Shown here: in pieces, positions 22,901-32,916 of the stretch | Layout of the letters: every line of letters begins with the position of its first letter | How positions within the stretch are numbered: position 1 is the first letter of the stretch | Source of the DNA: Astrocystis sublimbata | Lineage: Eukaryota; Ascomycota; Sordariomycetes; Xylariales; Xylariaceae | Length of the DNA: 64,000 nt | NCBI GenBank assembly: GCA_022453515.1 | Contig: JAJNNY010000044.1 | Coordinates: 62,001-126,000 of the forward strand | Reading direction: 5' to 3' | Translations under genes and position numbers: made by a program | The notes under the pieces: model-generated | What the model was told of the DNA's origin: nothing | Seen by the model: the letters and a program-made list of their open reading frames with translations, nothing else | Databases searched by the model: none

Positions 22901-25900
22901 CATCCATCTCTGCATCTCTCCACTCATCAATTCTACTATTCTTTTATTGCTTCATTCATTACCATCCCCATCGGGACTTTCGTTCAGACACGATCTCACA
23001 TCTTCATCTCCTCTAGATCATCAATACCATCAAGGTCATCAACTTTCATCATCCATACCTAGTATCAACAACTTCAACTGTCTGTATACACAAGACAATA
23101 TTCCCCTTCCACCCATTCTGAGTATCTCAAACTACTGGACACCATCTTCTCCGTGCGCCATCGACACCATCACCATACCAGTCACAAATATCTGTGCCAT
23201 CATTGGCGTATCGGTCGCTATCCACGACCTCCTAAATCCAGTAGACGTCCCATCTGCAGACGATCCCCCATCGCTAGTACCCAGGAAAGTGGCATGGTGC
23301 TCCTAGAGCCCATAGTCCGAATTTCAAACAAGAGTACATTGAGCTCGACGACGGCACGGAACGCCGAAACGTGTACGATCTCGGTACGTATCCCAGAGCC
23401 GTTGCCCACGATCAAAATCAACTTCGGGTACTTCAAGATGTGGGAGAAAGCCATCGTAAACAAACCTCAATACCCCTTCCACAAATTCAGCATCACCGTC
23501 CCATTGTTGGTGTCTCCAACTATGGACGCAATTCATCGATCTGGCGAAGAGGACATTTCCCGAGCTGCATCAGGAGTCGAAGAGAACACTTCCCGAGCTG
23601 CATCAGCGATCGATTTCCGCCTCTTGCTCAAGGTCCCAGGTTTCGTTGTCTTCATGGGTACACCTCATGAGAGTTGCCAGCATACACCCGCCACTTTCCT
23701 CCCACTCAAACTGACGCAAAGCATCGCTTCGTCTCCTATACCGTTGCCCCTACATTCCAGCACAAGTAGCAGCACGACTTTGTTGCCTTTATCAATGCCA
23801 TTATACTCCAGCATCATCAACAGCAAATGATCTTGGCTCCTATACGAAGTACTTCATGTCGCATCAATTTCATTCGTCGGCACGGCGCTTCATTACCTCC
23901 CCCCGTTCCCCGTACGCTATTACCGACAGCCCTTCCTGCGTGCCATGCAATCATGAATACACCACCTTTCGAAACACTTCATACTGCGAGGAATATCTTG
24001 AACAGCCTAGAATTTCTCAAGAGATGGGAAGCAATGGCTTCATCACAGCGACCAGCAAGCCCAATCATTTTGCGATCCATTACACATCCAGCCCCTTTTG
24101 CCGGCCCCTCCTCTACTGCCGTTATCCTTTTCAGCGTCAAATCACTTAGCGCTTAGCGTTAACAGCACACTAATATCGGAAATTTCGGCAACGCTATGAC
24201 GTTGTATTAACCATTCATTGACATAGGTCCCGGGCGGCTTGCTAGCAACCAAATACTGACACACTGACATGCTCCCGCGGTTCTTATACCCATCACCAAT
24301 GTTCCCGCGCGCCATGCCACAACAAGGGCCCAAAGCATCAATTCCTATACCTAAGGCAATCCGAATCATCCTCTAAACATCAGATCCATCCTCTGGACAT
24401 CAGATCTATCCAGCTCACGCAACTTTTTGGACAGCAAATACGGCGATTTCACAAACATCCAAACACTCAATTATTCACATCAGTGGATCTTGACTACGCA
24501 ATCACAGTCGACACCGGACTAGAATTCCACATCTTCATGCTGTATCCGCAGGTAAGTGAGATACCAGCCGCCAGCCCACTTGGGCTCCTCAGTATCACCA
24601 CCCGCAGAGTAGGCTAATTATCAGGCTGACTTATTGAATTGCAGATGGAACTATTGGCGCTGTCACCTATATTTCTCATAGCGTCAGATTGAAACTATTG
24701 AGGGATCACGAATACCAGCAGTCCTTCAGAGCCGCAATATCTCGTTTTCGAGAGCCACTTAAAATTCAGGTAAGATCCCAACCTCTACTCACAGTGGCAA
24801 TTGCTATTGATTGTGAAACATCAGACTAACTTCTCCAATTGTAGACGGCACCACAACGCCATCTCGCGATCATGGCACCGGGCTACAGCTACTTACGCGA
24901 AAGCCTACGTCAATTTCAAAGCCGTGATGTCTTGCTCTTGCTTCTCTTCCGCTGCATCTCATCATCAGATCCATGGCTACCTGGGTATTGACCAACGAAG
25001 TTCGCTTAACAAGCTCACCACGACGGACTTCAGCGGTCTAGTACAAAATGCATATGGCCTAAACGGATGATCACTCAAATCTTCCCTGAAAGCAACACCA
25101 TCTCCATCTCCATCCCCTATTCCGGTCAAATATGCCGGCGTTGAACGGTATCTCCCAAGATTGTTATGAACCAACTTTTGATTTCGATTGCAAGAATGTC
25201 TCTTCGGAGATCTTCCCAAAATCCTTCAGAGTGTCTCGACGAACAATCTTTGGCCTTTATCTACCTATCTGGGTATACCAGATGGACCACTGAGCACATG
25301 TAAGACTTACCCTGCCCCTATTTCCTGACAGGCAAACGCCTATACTACCACCTGCTGCCTAACCTCCCACCTCTATTTTCTCGTCGCCTTTTCTGCAGTC
25401 ATTTTATCTTCCCCCATCTCCCACACCTGCACCTACACCGCATTTTCAATCAAACAACTTGACTGTTGAATCTCGACTATATGACTGACATCATTTCTGT
25501 TTCCAGGGACCGATTCGCGCCATTGCCTCGCTATAGAACGATACGGGATGCGTTTCTGTCGGAGTATCCCAGATAAGATGTGGCCACAGTTATCTCGCTT
25601 TCACGACAAATTCCTACTTCCCGCCATCTAATCGCCTCCCTACTCACCTACCCAAGTAGGTAGGTCCTCAGTGTCAAGCACTTTCCTGGTAGTTAATCAC
25701 GGACCAATACAAGACCCGGTTTTCCCTTAGTCATTATGGAGAAATATCTCCCAATAAGAACTTTCTGACGCTGTATCTACTGGGACACATACTTCGTCAA
25801 CATGCATCAGCCGCTGCACCCTTTGGAACCAAAAATCGACAAATATTTCGACAGAAACTTGATTCACCATGAAGAAACGCACAGGACCAATTTCCCCGAG

Positions 25901-27900
25901 TATTCCTACTTGGGCAGGGCTTTGGTACAAACCTCTCGGCTGCCTGGAATTATTGAGAGGGTACACTAAACATATCTTTGTGGCCATTGATATCCGTTGC
26001 GACGAGAATGAAAAAGACTTCTCGGCCGCTGATCGCGTGATCAACACATGTGGTCCTACAGCATCTATCCTGTCCTGCATCTACGTGGCGTGTCTGCCAA
26101 CGTAAGCAGTCGCTCTGATCGTTATAATCACTCATGATAGCAGGGTATCTTTACTGGTATGACTACCACGGCGCCCTCGTACCACCAGTGACCGTCGCAG
26201 TATCCCTCCGCCGCGAACAAGTTCAACGGGATCTGGCATAGAAATTGCTCTAAGCTGCCATGGTATGGTGCCAAAGGAAGATGAGGACGCTTGCGAGATG
26301 GAAGATGGGTGGCCGCTCTCCCCGGCCACAGCGACAGCGAGATGAGAGTTGAGGAGTTACTGTCGCCACTCTCCAGTTCTTCCTCGGCCCTCCCCCCGCT
26401 ACGAGCAAAGATATATCGCCACTTTCATCATGCACGGGATCCCGCTGGCTGTCTATCCTCGTGACCTCAGAAAGGCCTACTTTCCAGAGCCGATTTCCCA
26501 GATGAAGTTCGGCAAGAAATTCTTCGGAGGTGACAACAATGCTTCGCCGGACGCTGACGACAGCGACTGAACCCACACCGACACTTCCGACACGGTTCAA
26601 TGGTTGCGCTATTACGAAACGAACTCGCCTCCTACTATACTCCATTTCTGTATCGTCACATATGGCACGGGATTCCGACTAACTCACATGGCCGCCCCAG
26701 TCACCAACCCTATAGGGAATAGAGTTCAAACCTCCGAGAAATGATATCCTTGCCTCTATGGCAAGAGATCTCACTGCTCGCATCGTTACGGGGCTCGAGA
26801 CCATTGCAAACACCAAGTGTCGACCTTCACTTCCGCCGGCTGTGGTGCCCCTCTGAACCCCGCCGAAGCATGTCTGTCGCATTTGTTCTCCCTTCTAAAC
26901 GTCGCAGAAACCTGTCTGCCGCTTGCTACAACCCTTCCAAACGCCATAAAATGAAACCGCCAAAGATGTCAGACGGAAAACTCGGAGCCGGAAAGCTACT
27001 GCTTTATAAATTGGTGCCCCTGCTTGAGTCGCCAAAAACTCGAAAGAAAGGACAATTCTTTTTCGAATAGCCATGACTTTTTGCACTATTCATTATGTTA
27101 CACGACAATACAGCCTTCCTCCTCACTCGTTCGATCGGAAAACATCATCATGGATCCCTTTCCCGACTCCATCGTATTCACAAGTACAAGAACGTGACAC
27201 ATTCCGTCGTCAACATGTCCAACCCAGGCTATTATCATTATCTACAGTCTCTTGGATCGTTGGCCATCCTACCTCCCGACTACTTGGACATTTTCTGCCT
27301 TAAAATCATCTTTCTTACTGCTCGGCGGATTCGTTGCCGATCTCTCAGAACCCTTCACGAATCACGAATCGGGGGACTTTTCCTCAGACGTTCCCCTCCT
27401 CTCACCAAACAAGGTTCTTGCTTGGGCGAAAAGTACAAAACTCTTCGCGGACCTCAAGCATACCTGCGAATCGTCTGACATAGACACAGCCCCTCAATAT
27501 TTCGGTCATATTATGGCAATTGGCGGATCTGCGAATATTATCACCACTCGCCAGACGACACACCGGATCTTCTCTCCGACGTATCTGCCAACATATGTGC
27601 GACATTGAAGAAGCTTCGGGTTCTCAAAATCGCCCTTTTGAATCGAGCCGGAATGCTCACCACGTCAATCGTGTGAGTTGTGATCCAGAACATTCGCGAT
27701 ATCGCAGACTCGAAAAACGTCCATGCACGCACTAGATCAACACATTGGTGCAATCCTGGCTGAGTCCTCAACTGAAGGTGGACGAGGTCAGTATCGGTGG
27801 CGAGCATGCACTTCAAAACCTTTGGCTCAGCGAAACAACCTATTCGAGTCCCGCTTTCAATCAATGCCGAGACTGAATAAAAGTCGGAGGATATTATGGC
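22900..27900 (+). pseudogene. decayed plus-strand multi-exon gene remnants
   Basis: Long protein-like stretches lie mainly on the plus strand, in changing frames broken by single stops. Some are still flanked by good splice signals: an open segment near 24418-24550 ends at CAG before GTAAGTGAG, one at 24655-24771 lies between TTGCAG and GTAAGATCC, and another begins after ATTGTAG at about 24845. Further open segments occur at 23153-23830, 25800-25960, 26349-27070 and 27252-27608. Together they look like one or more old duplicated genes with surviving exon borders. I do not recognise the family of these parts; the next feature identifies a chitinase piece at the right end. Confidence 0.35.
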
Positions 27901-28004
27901 TCTTGCTCAAGGACTGGACAAGGTCACTAATAGGGCCGTAAATGGTGTGGGTGCGTATATTCTCTAATCTCACCGACCTGGTAGCGCTCTGCTAATGCTA
28001 TCAG

Positions 28005-28320
28005 ACTTCGACTGGGGATATCCCGGCGATGAAGATTGCGGCGGTTTCGATGTCGAGAGTAGGAACTTCACAGCACTGGTTGAGGAACTGCGCGCTGCTA
28101 TCAAAGCGAGTGGGCGACAATGATTGCCTCGTCACTTTCACTGCATCTTCGCTACTTTGATATCAAAAACATAGAAGCCCATGTCGATAGGATCGTCCTA
28201 TGGCCTTCGACCTTCACGATGCTTGGGATAGCACAAGCATTTTTGTCCAACAACACAACTTACCTATTCTGGGCTCAAACTCATCAGAATGAGCAGAGGT
28301 TCACATATTGAACTTTTCTC
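28005..28320 (+). pseudogene. broken GH18 chitinase fragment, catalytic Glu replaced by Gly
   Basis: After a GTGCGT...TATCAG intron (from about 27949), the reading is GVDFDWGYPGDEDCGGFD then SRNFTALVEELRAAIKAS, which matches the active-site strand of fungal GH18 chitinases (DxxDxDxE then YPG). The position of the catalytic Glu is Gly (GGA). A stop follows at 28121-28123. Downstream segments in two other frames continue the chitinase pattern: LRYFDIKNIEAHVD (28148-28189) and MAFDLHDAWDSTSIF (from 28198, shifted frame). The upstream half of the TIM barrel is not recognisable. This is a frameshifted, catalytically dead relic, most like the large LysM-associated (subgroup C) fungal chitinases. 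Confidence 0.6.
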
Positions 28321-29346
28321 TCCTGTCAGCTCCATAACCCCCTGAAACCCTTCAAGCATGACAATTGCCTGCTCACTACCCATTGGCGTTCCACTTCATT
28401 CCTGTCAACCAAATCAACAGAGCTGGCAGCTCGATTGGTCTCCCGCATGAGACGTCGCATAGATTGCATCACCGTGCCTGACTTCCTCCATTTATTTCAA
28501 GGAATTCATGCTTTGCAAACAAAAGCATGATTATCAACCGGGGCCGGGCCTGGAGACAACTCAGCCCGGTGTGCTTCCCGACAACCAACACCGTCGTCAA
28601 ACCTTCCGGTACCGTAACCACCCGAATCAGAGACACTGCAGCAGTAGCAGTAGCTGTAGCACAATGGAGCAACAGACGCCGACGCCTTCAACTGGCAGTT
28701 CGAACAAGTAGACAACTCCCAGAAAGACACTGCCCGTTGGTTCAGGAGTGTGCTGAAAGACGTCGCAAGAGAGGAGGGTTTCGGCAGAGTCACAGTCGAG
28801 TTTTCCCAAAGTACACACGGGTAGGTAATACGGAGCTACTAGAGAAAAGCAGCACGCATGAGACTGTAAACATACCCTTGACAGATGGCCGACCGACCAA
28901 GATGTACAGGACTGCCCAGTACCTTTACACAGTCCGATATCCGCAGCAGACGAATGAACCCTCTGATGGACAACAACCAGAGAATGATGCAAATCCATTC
29001 CTTCACTAGCACCATGCCGTAATTGAAAGAGACAAGATAAGCTCTGTCTTCGAAGGCGTGGCTATTATTTACGGTCCAACCCATGTATTAAAATACACTC
29101 GGCTCATCGTTTCTTTCTTTCTACAAATGTTCCACTCCCATTATTGTTGCGGCAATAATGCCAATGGTCGCGTATAGTACGGTAGTTGGCTCGTGGGCGG
29201 GCGTCGCAGAGGCGCTGTTGTCCGAACTATTTGAACACACTGTATCTTTTCATCTCCTTAAGGGCACGGCGTGTGAGAAAATAAATAAAACGTTTGATCA
29301 ACTAAGCCTTGAATCATATCCTGCTTAATCACGTAATAACCATAGA
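28321..29346. other. gene-free spacer
   Basis: The longest open frame (28527-29009, plus, 160 codons) is basic and Arg-rich with no recognisable domain, and it overlaps a minus-strand ORF of similar size, so neither is favoured. Nothing else is seen. Confidence 0.5.
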
Positions 29347-29721
29347 TTAAACTAATAGAGAATGTTTCGTTGGTTCAAAGACATAGTCCCGCGTAGAGCC
29401 TTCTGAGTTATATTGAGGTAGGTCAATATATGTCACAGGTATTGCAACCATGGTGTGAGGGGGAACCACTGTCGTGGACAATGCCACTGCCCCAGTTACC
29501 GTTGATTTAGCATTTTTGAGGTTGTGTTGTAAGGCCGGGATAACGTCTACCCATGTTGACAACATCCCCGACGCAATATGATATCGCATAGTAATCTCAA
29601 CATCCTGGTTTCGCCTTTCACTAAGGCCATCCGCAATCTTGCTACATTGGAAATGTATATCGGCATGGTCGGATTCCTGAGAAAATTCATTTCGTGGTGT
29701 CAGCAGAAGCTCACCTACCAA
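29347..29721 (-). mobile_element. Ty3/gypsy integrase remnant
   Basis: A 124-codon minus-strand frame contains DGLSERRNQDVEITMRYHIA followed by TWVDVIPALQHNLKNAKS and TVTG. This matches the end of the retroviral-type integrase core of fungal gypsy elements, where the usual form is DGQSERTNQTVE, then W, PxxQ, LN and TG. The typical DG(Q)SER and N-Q pattern and spacing are kept. No reverse transcriptase, protease or long terminal repeat is seen around it, and the continuing frame is broken, so this is a small decayed fragment. It lies about 90 bp from a tRNA-like gene, fitting the known insertion preference of Ty3-type elements. Confidence 0.55.
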
Positions 29722-29813
29722 ACCCCAGGACAGACAACGACAACACCGCCTTATAGCAACTTCCTAGCAAAAGAAACACACACTCGAGGTCGGCTTCCTC
29801 CTCACTCATGCAG

Positions 29814-29917
29814 AAACACGTGGTGTAATGGCAACACCCCCTGGTCTCTATCTCTGCCTATGTAGGCACCTAACGAAAAGAACCAAGGAGATGTAGGTTC
29901 GAATCCTGCCGTGCTTT
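29814..29917 (+). tRNA. intron-containing tRNA-like gene, possibly Glu(CUC)
   Basis: An A-box (TGGTGTAATGG at 29821) and a perfect B-box (GGTTCGAATCC, 29896-29906) are followed by a T7 terminator run at 29921. The D stem GTGT/ACAC and the T stem GTAGG/CCTGC pair, and the acceptor stem pairs in 6 of 7 positions. The anticodon stem CCCTG/CAAGG has one C-A mismatch. A loop reading GTCTCT places CTC at 34-36, followed by an intron of about 33 nt that itself holds a GCCTA/TAGGC hairpin. The two mismatches and a T at position 37 are unusual, so this could be a tRNA pseudogene or a tRNA-derived element. Confidence 0.35.
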
Positions 29918-30149
29918 GACTTTTTTTCCTCCCACTACCTCCCAACCTGGTACTCTATGAACAGTATATTTTACTGAAAGATGGTTATTTGTTTATTTGT
30001 ATTTAGTCTATGGAGCATCTCGAATATGAGCTGAAAGCTTGCATGCATATCGCCGTCTATATCTAGGTATTTGTTTGTCAGCTTCCACTTTATCCTAGAT
30101 GTCTTCCACATGGCAAGAGTTCCTACCTACCTACCTAGATATCTAGATA

Positions 30150-31820
30150 TCAAGCCCTCGCAACCTCCACAAACCCTTTCCCATCCAACTCCCCCGCATC
30201 CCCGTCCGGCACAAGCGGCGTCTCCATGCCTCCTTCGGCCCTCGCCCCCGTGACCGCCAGCCCCGCCATCTCGGCGGGATCGCCACCATTGCCGTACTTC
30301 TCCCACCCCGGTGGATTCATCCTGTCATCGCCTCCTTGGCTCTTGAAATTGTAGCCTCTGGCACGCGGCCTCGTGCCGGTGCCTTTCGGGAACTCTGAGT
30401 CGTACATCCTGTTGAAGCGATCGCAGTCTTCTTCAAAAGTGGAGGCAGAGGTGGAGGAGGAAGCGTTCAAGGAGGCGCGGATGCCGGCGAAGAAAGCGGA
30501 GATGATGTGGTGGTTGTGCAGCTGCAGGAGCGTCCACCCGAGCATCTCTTTCGCGTTGAGGAGGTGGTGGATGAAGGCGCGGTGGTGCGAGGTGCAGGCG
30601 TAGCATGGGCAGCCTGGGACGAGGGGGGAGACGGCGACGGCGTGGGAGGGCGACCACATGTCTATTCCGAGGGGGAGGATGGAGGAGGAAACAGAGGAAG
30701 GGGGAGGAGGAAAGGTGAAAGATAGCGCTATGCCGGCGTCGGAGATGCTGTTGAGAAACGAGACTGTGAAGACGTCGATGCCGAGGTGGACTTGGCGCAG
30801 GATCTCCTGGGGCGTGGTGGTGTAGTGGAGGGAGAGGCGGGGCAGGGAGATCAAGAGACGGTGGTTCTCCAGCTCGGGGAGGACGTCGACGTCGTAGACT
30901 GCGAGGCCGGAGAGTTTGCTCGCGTGGTCTTGCTCGAGGCGGTTGAAGTAGTCCCATTGTGTGGCGTAGGATACAGGGAGGAGGGGCGCGAATACGGCAG
31001 GGTCGGCATTTTCTTGGCCTTTGCTTTGGCCATTTGCTGCTGCTGCCTTGTCATCGCCATCTACTGATACCGATGCGCTGCCCTCTAGAAACTGGGCTAG
31101 CCAGTCCTCTGTGCGCTCCACCATGCGCAAATGTCGCTTTGAGCTGTTCACGTTGACCCTGCGCTTCGAACTGGCGGCAATCGAGGTGTCGCAATATGTC
31201 ATGTCCCCTATGGGGATGACGACGTCTGGCTTGGTGGCTTTGACGATGCCGAGGTAGGCCTCGTTGGTCAGCATCTGGAAGCCGGTTGATGTGTAGATGG
31301 AGATGGCCTCCTTGCTGTTGCCCAGGGGGGAGTTGATGGCGGGGTGGCGCCGGGCGGCTAGGACGGTGACCATGTGCGAGGGTGTTGCGGTGAAGGCATG
31401 CAGCGGGTTGACGTCTCCCGACTTGATCTCCAGCAACGGGGGGACTTTCTTTTTCCGAGTTGTGTCCAGGACTATGAGGCAGGCTTATGTTAGTCGAGGT
31501 CAGATCAGGGGTAAGACCCATCTTAAGACTTGAGTCGCACAGCTTGATGAGACTTGATGGATGAGATGAGACGAGTGTCAAGCTTGTCACATACAATCTT
31601 CGAGAGCGATGTAGACACCGCCCAGATCGGACTTGTTGGTGACATTGTCCGGGGTTACATGAGGCACGACACCGCGGGCGGTGATGCCAATGAAGCCGGG
31701 GGTGTCGATGGGGCGCCGACCTGGCAAGGACAAGGTGCCTACGCGAGGGCCGACGGCATCGCCCACTGCACCCCTGAGGATCTTGAACATGGCCGCCCCG
31801 TCCGGCCCAGGGTTCACCAT
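30150..31820 (-). CDS. QTRT2: queuine tRNA-ribosyltransferase accessory subunit 2
   Basis: Two-exon model for 515 residues: exon 1 31820-31595, exon 2 31471-30150, with a 123-nt intron (GTATGT donor, CTAAC branch, CATAG acceptor). The protein belongs to the tRNA-guanine transglycosylase family. It keeps the zinc-binding CxCxxC (C363, C365, C368; PGCPCYACTSHH) and the downstream LGWTLLQLHNHH with the fourth ligand. The N-terminal part has TPGFIGITARGVVPH, typical of the TGT barrel. As the non-catalytic partner it is expected to dimerise with QTRT1 and exchange guanine 34 for queuine in tRNAs with GUN anticodons, often at the mitochondrial outer face. A second in-frame ATG lies 10 codons in. 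It is divergent from the LCCL gene. Confidence 0.9.
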
Positions 31821-32916
31821 CTTTTTGTATTTCTCAAGCTCTCACCAGATGTTGAGCTATCCAATCGTGACTGAGGCGAGGTGGTACGGTGGACCTAGGC
31901 GTTGGACTAGATGCCTAAACAGGTAAGAGAGTGCTCGCTCGCAGTTGGTTGTTCTCTATTTAAAATGCAACTTGGAACGTTGGGACTTGGATGGATTTTG
32001 AGCGATGGAAGGGAAAGGCACTAAAAACGACAAATTATAGAAGATTTTTTTGAGGGGTTGATGCCATGCGCAGGTATAGATCGTTCTATCATTAGTATAT
32101 TCTTTCTATGCTGATGTGCTTGATGCATGATGTTTCCGTGGTCTACTTAGTTGGAGGGTAGCCGAGCAGCCCGTCACACCAGGCTTACACGGCAGCTGGC
32201 ACCTGGCGGTGTTTATCGGTGATAAGATCAGATCGACGTCCACCCGGGGGGGGGGAGAATGCCCTCCCCTCCCGAGCTCGTACAGATCAGGCACTCCAAT
32301 CAGCTGTAGGTCGGCGGCGCCAGATCTCTGGAGGGACCCGCACGCCCGCCCCATCTAGACGCAGGCGGCCCGCTAAGAAACGCCCGAGAGATACATATGT
32401 ACCTAGGTACCTAGCTCCGCAGGCTCGCCCACGTTGTCGGGTCTTGGCCTTTTCTCTCTCGTACTCGACTTCGATCCATCCATCCTCCGAGCCAAACCCT
32501 TCCTGTCACAGAAGGCTGAGCAGGCTCTCGGCCTAAACACCATCGCATGCCGCAGATTACATTGTCCAACATTGTTTTTAGACGTCCAATTGGTTTTCTC
32601 GGCTTTTGATACCATCGCATACATTGCACATAAAGCACACAGCCATTACATACATGTACATGCCCATCATTGCCATATTTTGCATAGTGCCGGCGTGAGA
32701 TTTGTATTGTCTATTTCTGGTCAAGCTGTGAGATTTGTATACCCCATTGCTTCGACGAATCCTGTCATCCATCGAGCCTGATACCCAACATTCACACATC
32801 GCCCATGTCTTCCTTCATACGTGAAATATAGCATCATTACCGTCAAGCGAGCATAGACAGTCGATGATCCCGCCACTCCCGCCCAGCTTGACCGCCGCCG
32901 AGCGTGCCTCTCAGCC
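31821..32916. promoter_or_regulatory. shared spacer and promoter region of QTRT2 and the LCCL gene
   Basis: About 1.1 kb between divergent start codons. It holds a G10 homopolymer at 32246-32255 and a TACCTAGGTACCTAG palindrome near 32400-32413. No supported ORF lies within. Confidence 0.55.
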
